Source of the DNA: Christensenella sp. UBA4651
GTDB taxonomy: Bacteria; Bacillota; Clostridia; Christensenellales; UBA1242
DNA length: 17,982 nt
Direction of reading: 5' to 3'
Assembly: GCA_002405615.1 (NCBI GenBank)
Contig: DHMD01000038.1
Span: forward strand, 2,940 to 20,921
A model generated the notes under the pieces. The model did no database searches, was not told where the DNA came from, and worked only from the letters and a program-made list of their open reading frames with translations. Every line of letters starts with the position of its first letter. The first letter of the stretch is position 1. Of the stretch, positions 1 to 6,224 are shown one piece after another. The translations under genes were made by a program, and so were the position numbers.

Positions 1-130
1 ACTGCTCAAATTTCTCTAACGCCTCTTCGCCATTGGTAGCCTTGTGTACCACAAAGTTATTTCGCTCCAACTCAATAGCAATCAAATTCAAAAGGTCAAT
101 ATTATCTTCTGCGACCAAAATATTTATCAT
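1..130 (-). CDS. Response regulator receiver domain, N-terminal fragment (runs off window)
   Basis: The first 43 residues begin MINILVAEDNIDLLNLI, the beta1 strand and acidic pair (E8, D9) of a CheY-type receiver domain, and continue into the alpha1 helix and the NGEEALEKF segment typical of beta2/alpha2. In two-component systems such domains accept phosphate from a histidine kinase on a later aspartate, which lies outside the window. The start is supported by GAGGTG seven bases upstream. The output domain cannot be seen, so it could be a DNA-binding regulator or a stand-alone receiver. It has its own upstream promoter-like sequence and no visible operon partner. Confidence 0.85.
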   Translation of the reverse strand, partial: MINILVAEDNIDLLNLIAIELERNNFVVHKATNGEEALEKFEQ

Positions 131-149
131 TTGTATCACCTCTTGCCCT

Positions 150-178
150 ATTCTACCATAAACAGCAAAAAAACACAA
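150..178 (-). promoter_or_regulatory. Putative promoter of the response regulator gene
   Basis: On the minus strand a TAGAAT -10 box (150-155) is preceded by TGG, an extended -10. A weak TTGTGT -35 (173-178) lies 17 bp upstream. The start codon follows about 20 bases downstream of the -10. Confidence 0.5.
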
Positions 179-248
179 TCAACCCCCACAATTTTGCATT
201 TTTTGAATTGAATTTGAATTTTTGTACAAAACAATGTTTTCTTAATAC

Positions 249-277
249 AAAAAAGCCCCAGTAATACTAGGGACTTT
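249..277 (-). terminator. Intrinsic terminator after the DUF1540 gene
   Basis: On the minus strand AAAGTCCC pairs with GGGGCTTT (8 bp, one G-U), followed by a run of six T. It lies about 28 bases past the DUF1540 stop codon. Confidence 0.8.
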
Positions 278-304
278 CGATTATCAAATCACTAAATTTT
301 TGAG

Positions 305-625
305 TTACTGTTTTATGAAAGTTCCGCACATCGCACAGCCCTCGCCCTCGTCTAGCACCGTAATTCCATTTGCTTTGCATTTGCCGCTACAATTAAACAA
401 ACAATTTCCAGCCTGACAAAACAACTCAACATTCTTGATATGGCGAGAATTTGAGTAATTCTCCACATCTGCCTCAAACATATTTTTGCTGAAATCTTCC
501 GCTTTGCGAGTCATATCTGCCTCAAAAGTCTTGCACTCCACCCCCGCTGAAACATCAATGCCTTTTGCAACACAAGTGTATTCGTTGTTGTATTTGCAAC
601 TTGTTTTACGACATTTTATATCCAT
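305..625 (-). CDS. DUF1540 domain protein with two cysteine repeats
   Basis: The 106-residue protein holds two copies of a cysteine motif: C5-x4-C10-x7-C18-x12-C31 and C70-x4-C75-x7-C83-x13-C97, plus extra C79 and C100. This spacing and the surrounding residues (TSCKYN, GIDVSAGVECKTF) match DUF1540, a small presumed metal-binding domain common in Bacillota whose function is unknown. The copies are joined by a polar linker rich in Asp, Asn and Glu. No signal peptide or membrane segment is present. The start is fixed by GGAGG eight bases upstream. The gene stands alone between its own promoter region and a terminator, divergent from rplI. Family assignment is firm; any role in metal or redox handling is inference. 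Confidence 0.85.
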   Translation of the reverse strand: MDIKCRKTSCKYNNEYTCVAKGIDVSAGVECKTFEADMTRKAEDFSKNMFEADVENYSNSRHIKNVELFCQAGNCLFNCSGKCKANGITVLDEGEGCAMCGTFIKQ

Positions 626-671
626 AAATCAAACCTCCATTTTTGAATAATTATTCGCAAAACGCACACAA

Positions 672-707
672 ATTATACTTTACCGAGTAGCAAATTCAGA
701 AATTTGC
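672..707 (-). promoter_or_regulatory. DUF1540 promoter region with an inverted repeat over the -35
   Basis: A perfect TATAAT (minus strand, 672-677) lies upstream of the DUF1540 gene, but the hexamer 17 bp further up is poor (TCTGAA). That position falls inside a perfect inverted repeat, GCAAATT-N4-AATTTGC (690-707). A weak -35 overlapped by a palindrome suggests a regulated promoter with an operator, though this is inferred. Confidence 0.4.
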
Positions 708-730
708 AACAAAATATTGAGACATAAGAG

Positions 731-759
731 TTTACAATATCACCAAAATGTATTATAAT
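731..759 (+). promoter_or_regulatory. Promoter of rplI
   Basis: TTTACA (731-736), a 17-bp spacer and a perfect TATAAT (754-759) lie just upstream of the AAGGAGG ribosome binding site at 768-774. Confidence 0.8.
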
Positions 760-783
760 ATAGTCGTAAGGAGGCAATAAATT

Positions 784-1224
784 ATGCAAGTTATTTTATT
801 ACAAGACATCAAGGGAACAGGCAAAAAAGGAGATGTGGTAAACGTTAGCGATGGTTACGCTCGCAACTTTTTGATTAAGCAAAAATTAGCACAACCGGCA
901 AACAACACCAACCTAAACATTAACGCTCAGGCGAAAGTTGCCAAAGCTTATCACAAGCAAGTTGAGCGTGATAATTTCAGCGAGGAGGCTGCAAAATTAA
1001 AGGGACAAAATGTTGTCATCAAGGTAAAAATTGGCGACAACGGCAAACTTTTTGGAGCAGTAACTAGCAAGGAAGTTGCAGAAAAACTCGGCGAAATGGG
1101 CATCACAATTGACAAAAAGATGATTTCTCTGCCTCTCATCAAATTGATAGGTAGTTACACAGCAAAGGCTCGCTTTGCAGAAAAAATAGAGGCAGAATTT
1201 ACTGTTACTGTCGAGAGTTTATAA
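784..1224 (+). CDS. rplI: 50S ribosomal protein L9
   Basis: L9 binds 23S rRNA domain V near the L1 stalk, and its C-terminal domain reaches out from the ribosome and helps keep the reading frame. The 146-residue length is normal. The N-terminal signature is clear (GxGxKGDVVNVSDGYARNFLI, residues about 11-31), followed by the long connecting helix rich in Lys and Glu and a C-terminal domain that includes KLFGAVTSKEVAEKL. AAGGAGG lies nine bases before the ATG. In many Bacillota rplI sits next to dnaB (the replicative helicase gene) or a DHH phosphodiesterase gene. Here it is a single-gene unit with its own promoter and terminator. Confidence 0.97.
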   Translation: MQVILLQDIKGTGKKGDVVNVSDGYARNFLIKQKLAQPANNTNLNINAQAKVAKAYHKQVERDNFSEEAAKLKGQNVVIKVKIGDNGKLFGAVTSKEVAEKLGEMGITIDKKMISLPLIKLIGSYTAKARFAEKIEAEFTVTVESL

Positions 1225-1227
1225 TAT

Positions 1228-1257
1228 AAAAAATCACGGTTTCAAGCCGTGATTTTT
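1228..1257. terminator. Bidirectional intrinsic terminator between rplI and the Smr-like gene
   Basis: A perfect stem (AAAAAATCACGG with CCGTGATTTTTT, 7-nt loop) carries a T-run on both strands. It lies between the convergent ends of rplI and the Smr-like gene, so it can stop both transcripts. Confidence 0.9.
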
Positions 1258-1268
1258 TGTTTTCACTA

Positions 1269-1610
1269 CTATTGTACCAAAATTATTGTTACACCAGCAT
1301 TGGCGTGATACAACTCTGGGTCGCCTAATAATTCGGGGCAAACTTTTTTGAACTTGTCCGCCTTTTCATTCGCCGTCCACTGCTCGCCCTTGACAAAATC
1401 TCGTATAAAGCCACGCTTTTTTGCCCGAGCCAACCAAAATGGCAGCGACAGCTTTATCTCCCCACCTACTCCATGCGAACCATAGCCATGTATAACTTTG
1501 AGTGCAACCACTCCCTCACGCCTAGCAACCTCGACCTCAATTTCCAAAATACCGAGTGCCAATTCTACCGTAGGGCTACCCTCTTTCAAATTCAAAACTT
1601 TATACCGCAT
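1269..1610 (-). CDS. Smr-like domain protein
   Basis: The 113-residue protein resembles the Smr domain found at the end of MutS2 and in stand-alone small proteins. It has an N-terminal helix (TVELALGILEIEVEVAR, 14-30), then KVIHGYGSHGVGGEIK (38-53), matching the Smr HGxGxG segment, and ends in NAGVTIILVQ, like the usual GGxGVTxVxL strand. Smr domains bind or nick branched DNA or act as RNA endonucleases. Two oddities stand out: the usual N-terminal LDLHG/LDxH motif is replaced by LNLKEG, and about 45 residues separate the HGxG motif from the last strand. AGGAGA precedes the ATG. Fold similarity is likely; nuclease activity is uncertain. Confidence 0.7.
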   Translation of the reverse strand: MRYKVLNLKEGSPTVELALGILEIEVEVARREGVVALKVIHGYGSHGVGGEIKLSLPFWLARAKKRGFIRDFVKGEQWTANEKADKFKKVCPELLGDPELYHANAGVTIILVQ

Positions 1611-1627
1611 TTTTTCTCCTATGCATA

Positions 1628-1655
1628 ATTATACCAAAAAAATAATTTTTGGCAA
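1628..1655 (-). promoter_or_regulatory. Promoter of the Smr-like gene
   Basis: On the minus strand TTGCCA (1650-1655), a 16-bp spacer and a perfect TATAAT (1628-1633) lie between the greA terminator and the Smr-like start. Confidence 0.75.
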
Positions 1656-1673
1656 GCATTACATACACAAAAA

Positions 1674-1695
1674 ATAAAAAGGCTATTTTAGCCTC
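1674..1695 (-). terminator. Intrinsic terminator after greA
   Basis: On the minus strand AGGCTA-AAA-TAGCCT forms a 6-bp hairpin followed by TTTTTATTTTTT. It begins a few bases after the greA stop codon. Confidence 0.75.
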
Positions 1696-1699
1696 TCTA

Positions 1700-2176
1700 T
1701 TATTGAACCTTAATATCCAAAACTTTGAGTTTGATGTCGCCGACATTTGACTTGTAAGTTACAATATCGCCAACTTTTGCCCCGAGCAATGCTTTACCAG
1801 CAGGGCACTCATTACTCAACAGCCCTTTTGTAGGGTCAGATTCGGTACTACCTACGATTTTGTACTCCATTTCCTCGTCAAAATTCATATCATAAATCTT
1901 GACCGTACAACCAAGGTTTATTTTACTTGTATCAATATCTTTTGCATCAATAACTCTAATATGACGCAACTTTTCTTCGAGTTCGAGAATTTCGGTTTCA
2001 ACCTGCGCTTGCTCCTCACGAGCAGCCACATATTCACTGTTCTCACTCAAATCTCCATAACTGCGTGCGATACCAATTTTTTCAGAACATTCAGGGCGTT
2101 TTTGCTTTATCAAATATTCAAGACGCTCTTTCATCTGTTTTAGCCCCTCTTCGGTAACGACAACTTCTTTTTCCAT
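1700..2176 (-). CDS. greA: Transcription elongation factor GreA
   Basis: GreA enters the secondary channel of RNA polymerase and stimulates cleavage of backtracked RNA. The 158-residue length is normal. The N-terminal coiled coil (residues about 10-75) carries the tip motif GDLSENSEY, with the catalytic acids at D42 and E45; the usual motif reads GDLSENAEY. The C-terminal FKBP-like domain (about 85-158) ends in the typical GDIKLKVLDIKV strand. An AAGGAG site lies about ten bases upstream of the ATG. The gene has its own strong promoter and a terminator, so it is probably transcribed alone, with possible read-through from the DUF362 gene, where I see no terminator. Confidence 0.97.
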   Translation of the reverse strand: MEKEVVVTEEGLKQMKERLEYLIKQKRPECSEKIGIARSYGDLSENSEYVAAREEQAQVETEILELEEKLRHIRVIDAKDIDTSKINLGCTVKIYDMNFDEEMEYKIVGSTESDPTKGLLSNECPAGKALLGAKVGDIVTYKSNVGDIKLKVLDIKVQ

Positions 2177-2237
2177 TTATTTCAGCTCCTTATGATTACT
2201 ATTAAGTATCCATTTATTTGACTTAATACAGGGTAAA

Positions 2238-2266
2238 ATTATAGCATAAATCCGCAAAAAAGTCAA
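2238..2266 (-). promoter_or_regulatory. Promoter of greA
   Basis: On the minus strand TTGACT (2261-2266), a 17-bp spacer and a perfect TATAAT (2238-2243) lie about 60 bases upstream of the greA ATG, leaving a short 5' untranslated region. Confidence 0.85.
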
Positions 2267-2284
2267 GCAAATACATTATATTAT

Positions 2285-3478
2285 TCATTTCTTTGTCTTT
2301 TTATTACTGCCAATATGCATTAATTTGTAAACCAGCCCAGACTTTACTTTTACCAATCCAAACGGACACAATTCCTGACAACAATAGCACCTAATACACT
2401 TATTATAATCGAATTTCGCCTTTGGCACGCCGCCTTTTTTGGTAGGCACCATACTAATTGCTTTTACAGGACAATGTTCGTAACATTTCTTACAGCCTCG
2501 ACACTTTCTCCTATTAACTGTTGGTCGCTGCGTGGTCAACCTATGTACAACTGGTTGCAACCACTTTGGCATCGAATGAGCAAAAGGTCTATATCCATCA
2601 GGCGTTACAATTTTATAATTTTCCACCGCCAAATCATCTACACTGTCGCCCCAAACTTCCACATTAACTCGTTCATCTAGATACCCACGCTCAATGCCTA
2701 TCGTAATTGTTGGCAGCGTCATTGGGTCATTTTTCATCAGCCTTGCACCAATAACGTCTACCGCAGCGGGGTTACTACCAGCCAAAATCGCTCCAATAGC
2801 ACGAGGCATACCATTTGTTGGCCCTGGCCCTTCCATTCCAACAACAGCATCGGTTATATGCAGTGTAAGTTTGTCAGCAAAGTAGTCTTGAATATCGTAC
2901 AAAAAATTATTAAACACATCCAAAGTGCGATACTGCCCGTGCATTTCCACCTTAGTTAACCCAGGAATCGCACCAAACATATTTTTGACAGCATTGCTTA
3001 ACCCAGTAAAAGAATGTGTTTTTAATTTACTCAAATTAATTATGACATCAGCTTCACGCAAAACATCGCAAATCAAAAACTTCTTTGAAACCTTGCCGTT
3101 AGGCAATTTCGCCTCAAAACTGTCAAAATTCGAATTTACCTCAAAACCGTTTTTTTCTGCAATGCCAGTATAACCACACACCTTAAAAATGCCGCCCATA
3201 TAGCCTGCATTAAAAGGCCCGCCAGCACTATCCGCAATAATGACACGACTTGCCCCTGCCTTTACGCAGAGTTTGCCAACAGCCTCCACAACCGCAGGAT
3301 GAGTAGTAGCACACTTCTCTGGGGCAGCCTTTTGCACTGCATTTACTTTCAAAACCACAGTGTTACCCTTGGCGACAAATTTTTCAATTCCGCCGAGATA
3401 GTCGACCGCACGCTTCACCGCCAAATATACTTCATCATCATAACTAGCACATTTTACCAATGCCACTTTGTTGTCCAT
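2285..3478 (-). CDS. DUF362 domain protein with C-terminal 2[4Fe-4S] ferredoxin domain
   Basis: The 397-residue protein has an N-terminal DUF362 domain (roughly 35-285) with family-typical stretches such as VVLKVN, IADSAGGPF, INLSKLKTHSFTGLS and AVVGMEGPGPTNG. A ferredoxin-type domain follows with two complete cluster motifs: C326-C329-C332-C336-P and C361-C364-C367-C371-P. An extra cysteine, C366, lies in the second motif. It should therefore carry two [4Fe-4S] clusters and act in electron transfer. The substrate of the DUF362 domain is not known, and annotations such as 'iron-sulfur protein' or 'ferredoxin' are generic. No signal peptide or membrane segment is seen. AGGAGA lies upstream of the ATG. 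The gene is divergent from the 96-aa gene. Confidence 0.9.
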   Translation of the reverse strand: MDNKVALVKCASYDDEVYLAVKRAVDYLGGIEKFVAKGNTVVLKVNAVQKAAPEKCATTHPAVVEAVGKLCVKAGASRVIIADSAGGPFNAGYMGGIFKVCGYTGIAEKNGFEVNSNFDSFEAKLPNGKVSKKFLICDVLREADVIINLSKLKTHSFTGLSNAVKNMFGAIPGLTKVEMHGQYRTLDVFNNFLYDIQDYFADKLTLHITDAVVGMEGPGPTNGMPRAIGAILAGSNPAAVDVIGARLMKNDPMTLPTITIGIERGYLDERVNVEVWGDSVDDLAVENYKIVTPDGYRPFAHSMPKWLQPVVHRLTTQRPTVNRRKCRGCKKCYEHCPVKAISMVPTKKGGVPKAKFDYNKCIRCYCCQELCPFGLVKVKSGLVYKLMHIGSNKKTKK

Positions 3479-3504
3479 AATTTTCTCCTAAATGTTTATT
3501 ATTA

Positions 3505-3533
3505 ATAATACAACAAAAAAATTTTTTTGACAA
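3505..3533 (-). promoter_or_regulatory. Promoter of the DUF362 gene
   Basis: On the minus strand TTGTCA (3528-3533), a 17-bp spacer made largely of an A-tract and T-tract, and TATTAT (3505-3510) precede the gene. Confidence 0.7.
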
Positions 3534-3548
3534 ATCAATTTAATATAA

Positions 3549-3577
3549 TTGTCCTTTTTAATATTTTCTGCTACAAT
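3549..3577 (+). promoter_or_regulatory. Promoter of the 96-aa gene
   Basis: TTGTCC (3549-3554), a 17-bp spacer and TACAAT (3572-3577) lie 26 bases before the ATG. This promoter is back to back with the DUF362 promoter. Confidence 0.6.
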
Positions 3578-3603
3578 AGGAAAAATCACTTTTTGAGGTA
3601 ATT

Positions 3604-3894
3604 ATGAAAATTTGGCTAACAACCCACATCGGAGAAAAAATCAACAAAAGTTTTGTATACACTCCTGAAACTTACAATGACTCACAAATCGCCGAATATG
3701 TCAAAGAAATTTGTAACGAGCTGGACGAACCCACCCCAATTTTTTTGAAAAAGCATTATCAGCATATCAAGGAATTTAATAACACACAATTTACCGCTCG
3801 GGATTTTGTAGAGAGTATTTATTTTGACTCTATGAATGTTCAAGTCTATGATGAAAATTCAAAGAAGAAAAAAGACAATCCTAACTATTACTAA
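3604..3894 (+). CDS. Small conserved-looking clostridial protein of unknown function
   Basis: This is a 96-residue soluble protein, starting MKIWLTTHIGEK, with a GAGGTAA ribosome binding site. Its middle, ELDEPTPIFLKKHYQHIKEF, and the following RDFVESIYFDSMNVQV resemble, from memory, an uncharacterised Bacillota family in which a 'P-x-W/F-L' stretch is followed by 'F-x-E-x-I-x-FD' and a beta strand near the C-terminus. The last 13 residues are very polar (KKKKDNPNYY end). No known enzymatic motif, signal peptide or membrane segment is visible. It has its own promoter, no clear terminator, and lies 91 bases before the 324-aa gene, which also has its own promoter. The gene is very probably real; the function is unknown. 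Confidence 0.75.
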   Translation: MKIWLTTHIGEKINKSFVYTPETYNDSQIAEYVKEICNELDEPTPIFLKKHYQHIKEFNNTQFTARDFVESIYFDSMNVQVYDENSKKKKDNPNYY

Positions 3895-3924
3895 ATTTGA
3901 CAACACTTTTAATAATGTATTGGC

Positions 3925-3953
3925 TTGACAAAATTGTCGAATTATGCTATTCT
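3925..3953 (+). promoter_or_regulatory. Promoter of the 324-aa gene
   Basis: A perfect TTGACA (3925-3930), a 17-bp spacer and TATTCT (3948-3953) preceded by TGC (extended -10). An imperfect inverted repeat, TTGACAA-AA-TTGTCGAA (3925-3942), overlaps the -35 and could be an operator. Confidence 0.7.
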
Positions 3954-3985
3954 TCCATTGAATCAATAAATTGCTGAGGTGAATT

Positions 3986-4960
3986 ATGCAGTATTCTGAA
4001 GTTTACTCCCCTGATTATTCCGATACGAAGTTATCATTTAACCAAGATATCATTTATCGACAAAAAAATATTCCTCGTAGGCGAACTTACAGAATTTATC
4101 CACCAGCGAGCAAAAAATTTGACAATCCGCAATCGCACAAATTTAATATTGCGACAATCAAGAACAAAAACGACTTGAAAGTATCAAATCTGCCATTAGT
4201 TGAGCGGGCTTGTTTGCAAAAATACGATATAAAGTGCAATAAAAATCATTACAACGTGATGATTGACGCCACAAAATACATTTTTGATGCATTTTCTTTT
4301 GATTTTGAGATAAATGGCAAACAATATAACAAGACGCATTATTTCTCAATTGCCCCTAACATCAATGAGTGCGCCTCATCAGCAACACTCCCTACGCTTT
4401 ATCGCACTAGTATATGTATTGATACAGAAAGTCCAAAGCACTACTCATTTTCTACATATGCTATTGTCGGAGGCTATTCAGATGGATTCTATTTTATGAA
4501 TAGACTTGATAACAACAAAAATGAATACGCTCATATCTGCAAACAGAAGAAAAATTCCAAGCAAGGTTCTTCTCACAAAAGAGGCAGTTATGTTGTGCCA
4601 TTCCCCCATATGCATCAACCGTCTTTCAAGTACGAGGACCGCAACAAGTTTGAATTTAGTACCCCATTTCATATGCCATATCTCAACGGGAAAGATATGC
4701 ACAGTTGTTTAAGTTACTATCTAAAATACAACAACATATCCCCCAAAATGCTTCTAGTTAGGGAAGATATGTCGATAGAGGATATTACAGAATATGCCAG
4801 ATATTTTGATATGAAGCACACTCTTGAAGATACGGATGTAGGTCAATTAGGCAAAATCGTTTTAACCAATGTAGGCAATTATGAAGTTTCAACAGAAACA
4901 AATGATTTTCACCCTAAATTACCAACACAAGATTGTGGAGCCCCATATCTACGACCTTAA
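3986..4960 (+). CDS. Unrecognised 324-aa protein
   Basis: I do not recognise this protein. It is supported as a gene by an uninterrupted 324-codon frame, a GAGGTG site five bases from the ATG, a consensus promoter and a hairpin region after the stop. It is soluble, with no signal peptide or membrane segment, and rich in Tyr, Phe, His, Asn and Lys. The N-terminus (1-60) is basic and probably flexible (RRRTYR, 31-36). The middle (90-175) alternates hydrophobic and polar residues like a beta-rich domain. Segment 200-232 is dense in His, Pro and aromatics (PHMHQP at 207-212, FSTPFHMPYL at 224-233). The end has an acidic helix (260-282) and a final CGAPYLRP. The His clusters could bind metal, but that is a guess. 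No neighbour suggests a role. Confidence 0.75.
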   Translation: MQYSEVYSPDYSDTKLSFNQDIIYRQKNIPRRRTYRIYPPASKKFDNPQSHKFNIATIKNKNDLKVSNLPLVERACLQKYDIKCNKNHYNVMIDATKYIFDAFSFDFEINGKQYNKTHYFSIAPNINECASSATLPTLYRTSICIDTESPKHYSFSTYAIVGGYSDGFYFMNRLDNNKNEYAHICKQKKNSKQGSSHKRGSYVVPFPHMHQPSFKYEDRNKFEFSTPFHMPYLNGKDMHSCLSYYLKYNNISPKMLLVREDMSIEDITEYARYFDMKHTLEDTDVGQLGKIVLTNVGNYEVSTETNDFHPKLPTQDCGAPYLRP

Positions 4961-4977
4961 AAATAAAAACGAAATAA

Positions 4978-5008
4978 GAGAATGCAGCAATTTAATTGCT
5001 GCATTCTC
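4978..5008. terminator. Long perfect hairpin between the 324-aa gene and rplL
   Basis: A 14-bp perfect stem (GAGAATGCAGCAAT and its complement) with a 3-nt loop. It is followed on the plus strand by an A-rich, not T-rich, run, and on the minus strand by TTATTTCGTTTTTATTTTT. It may be a second terminator for rplL or a 3' stabilising hairpin for the plus-strand transcript. Confidence 0.6.
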
Positions 5009-5011
5009 AAT

Positions 5012-5038
5012 AAAAAAGGTATCAATTTGATACCTTTT
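5012..5038. terminator. Bidirectional intrinsic terminator after rplL
   Basis: An 11-bp stem (AAAAGGTATCA with TGATACCTTTT, 3-nt loop). On the minus strand it ends in six T and lies just past the rplL stop, so it should end the rplJL transcript. On the plus strand the T-tract is TTTTCATTTT, which could also stop the 324-aa gene. Confidence 0.85.
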
Positions 5039-5051
5039 CATTTTGCTTTAA

Positions 5052-5444
5052 TTAAGCAAGTTCAACGTCAGCGCCAACTTCTTTAAGCTTCTTCTCGATT
5101 TCTTTAGCTTCGTCTGGGTTAACGTTCTCTTTTACAGCCTTAGGAGCTGACTCAACCAACTCTTTAGCCTCTGTAAGACCAAGACCAGTAATCTCCTTAA
5201 CAGCCTTGATAACTGCTACTTTGCTAGCACTTGCGTCTAGACCTTTGAGCATAATTGTGTAGCTTGACTTCTCTTCTGCGGCAGCAGCAGCTGGAGCAGC
5301 AGCGCCAGCAACTGGAGCAGCGGCAACTGCTACAGGAGCAGCAGCACTTACGCCAAACTCTTCTTCAAGCAATTTAACCAATTCGCTAACTTCTACAACG
5401 GTCAAAGCTTTGATTTCTTCCAAAATGTCATTAATTTTTGCCAT
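5052..5444 (-). CDS. rplL: 50S ribosomal protein L7/L12
   Basis: L7/L12 forms the mobile stalk dimers that recruit and activate translational GTPases. The 130-residue protein shows the full layout: an N-terminal dimerisation domain that binds L10 (1-31), an Ala/Pro/Gly-rich hinge (about 33-57), and the globular C-terminal domain (60-130) with KIAVIKAVKEITGLGL-like residues (here KVAVIKAVKEITGLGL) and LTEAKELVESAPKAVKE contacting factors. AAAGGAG precedes the ATG. It follows rplJ by 28 bases, and a terminator lies directly after it, so rpoB is not co-transcribed from here. Confidence 0.98.
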   Translation of the reverse strand: MAKINDILEEIKALTVVEVSELVKLLEEEFGVSAAAPVAVAAAPVAGAAAPAAAAAEEKSSYTIMLKGLDASASKVAVIKAVKEITGLGLTEAKELVESAPKAVKENVNPDEAKEIEKKLKEVGADVELA

Positions 5445-5472
5445 AATAAAATTTCTCCTTTAATAAAATTAC

Positions 5473-5985
5473 TTACTTTGTTGCAATCCCATTTAAGCAA
5501 CGCGCTAATCCTTGCACTGGTCCGTTCAAAACACGGCAAAGTCCTGTTGCAGGAGCTTGGAGCATACCAAGCAATTGAGCAATAAGTACTTCTTTGCTAG
5601 GAAGATTAGCAAGGGCTTTGAGGGCAGCCTCGTCAACAAATGAACCGCCAACCATACCAAATTTCATAGAAATTTGGGCTTTGTCAGCAGCTTTGTTAAG
5701 TACGTTTGCTGCTTCAGTTTCTCCATCGAAACTAAATGCGACTGCGAGTGTGCCTTGGAGTTTGTCATCAAGACATGTAATGTTCAATTCGTCCAAAGCA
5801 AGCTTAACTAAACGGTTCTTGTAAACATGGTATTCGCAACCAGCCTCACGCAATTTGTTACGCAAGTCTGTGTCGTTAGCCACATTGATACCCTTGTAGT
5901 CAACAAAGATTACAGATTTTGCTCTGGAAATCTTGTCTTTAATGTCCTGAACAAGTACTTTCTTGTTCTCAAAATTTTGTGACAT
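5473..5985 (-). CDS. rplJ: 50S ribosomal protein L10
   Basis: L10 anchors the L7/L12 dimers to 23S rRNA at the stalk base and represses its own operon by binding the leader mRNA. The protein is 170 residues. The N-terminal RNA-binding domain (about 1-130) includes SVIFVDYKGINVANDTDLRN and the YKNRLVKLAL stretch, and the C-terminal helix carries the L12-binding region. GGGAGGGCGAGTT precedes the ATG. It is the first gene of a two-gene unit headed by a clear L10 leader, while rplK and rplA, often upstream, are absent here. Confidence 0.98.
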   Translation of the reverse strand: MSQNFENKKVLVQDIKDKISRAKSVIFVDYKGINVANDTDLRNKLREAGCEYHVYKNRLVKLALDELNITCLDDKLQGTLAVAFSFDGETEAANVLNKAADKAQISMKFGMVGGSFVDEAALKALANLPSKEVLIAQLLGMLQAPATGLCRVLNGPVQGLARCLNGIATK

Positions 5986-6166
5986 AACTCGCCCTCCCTT
6001 GTCTATTTATTCTAATAAAATAAAACTCCATGCCAAATGAAGCACGGAGAAAAACAGACAAAATCTACATTCTCTACTTCACCTCGGCAAGCCCTCTACG
6101 ATTTACACAAATTGGTTAGCACAATTTGTACTTGCTGTCTTTGGCAATAGTATTTATTTAATTAGT
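5986..6166 (-). promoter_or_regulatory. L10 leader: autoregulatory 5' UTR of rplJL
   Basis: On the minus strand the leader contains GCCAAAGACAGCAAGTAC (AGACAGCAAG at 6131-6140) and, about 45 bases later, CTTGCCGAGGT (6081-6091). GCAAG pairs with CTTGC and the flanking AGACAG/CCGAGG elements build the internal loop and kink-turn recognised by L10 (ribosomal protein L10 leader, Rfam family of that name). In between lies a hairpin (ACAAATTG with CAATTTGT). The leader ends in an attenuator at 6017-6049. Known behaviour of the family: the L10-L12 complex binds and lowers expression of both genes. Confidence 0.92.
6017..6049 (-). terminator. Attenuator hairpin in the L10 leader
   Basis: On the minus strand CTCCGTGC (6042-6049) pairs with GCATGGAG (6026-6033), 8 bp with one G-U and an 8-nt loop, followed by TTTTATTTTATT. 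This is the typical L10-leader terminator, about 30 bases before the rplJ ribosome binding site. Confidence 0.88.
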
Positions 6167-6172
6167 GAGTAT

Positions 6173-6201
6173 ATAATACCATAATTGTGGATAATTGTCA
6201 A
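6173..6201 (-). promoter_or_regulatory. Promoter of rplJL
   Basis: On the minus strand a perfect TTGACA (6196-6201), a 17-bp spacer and TATTAT (6173-6178) preceded by TGG. It lies between the rplQ terminator and the L10 leader and predicts a start near 6166. Confidence 0.88.
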
Positions 6202-6224
6202 TAGTTTTATTCAAAAAAATTGTA

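Noticed and set aside
3517..3528. A-tract/T-tract as a possible terminator or replication element
   Set aside because: It is simply the spacer of the DUF362 promoter; there is no GC stem and no origin-type boxes nearby.
3527..3549. TTGACA followed by TATAAT on the plus strand upstream of the 96-aa gene
   Set aside because: The spacer is only 11 bp, too short for a standard promoter; the pair at 3549-3577 with 17-bp spacing is better, and the TTGACA overlaps the divergent DUF362 promoter.
3604..4960. The 96-aa and 324-aa genes as a toxin-antitoxin or defence pair
   Set aside because: Each has its own promoter, they are 91 bases apart, and neither shows toxin, antitoxin, nuclease or defence motifs.
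5280..5350. Repetitive GCAGCAGC-rich stretch as a DNA repeat or tandem array
   Set aside because: It encodes the Ala-rich hinge of L7/L12 and is explained by the protein.
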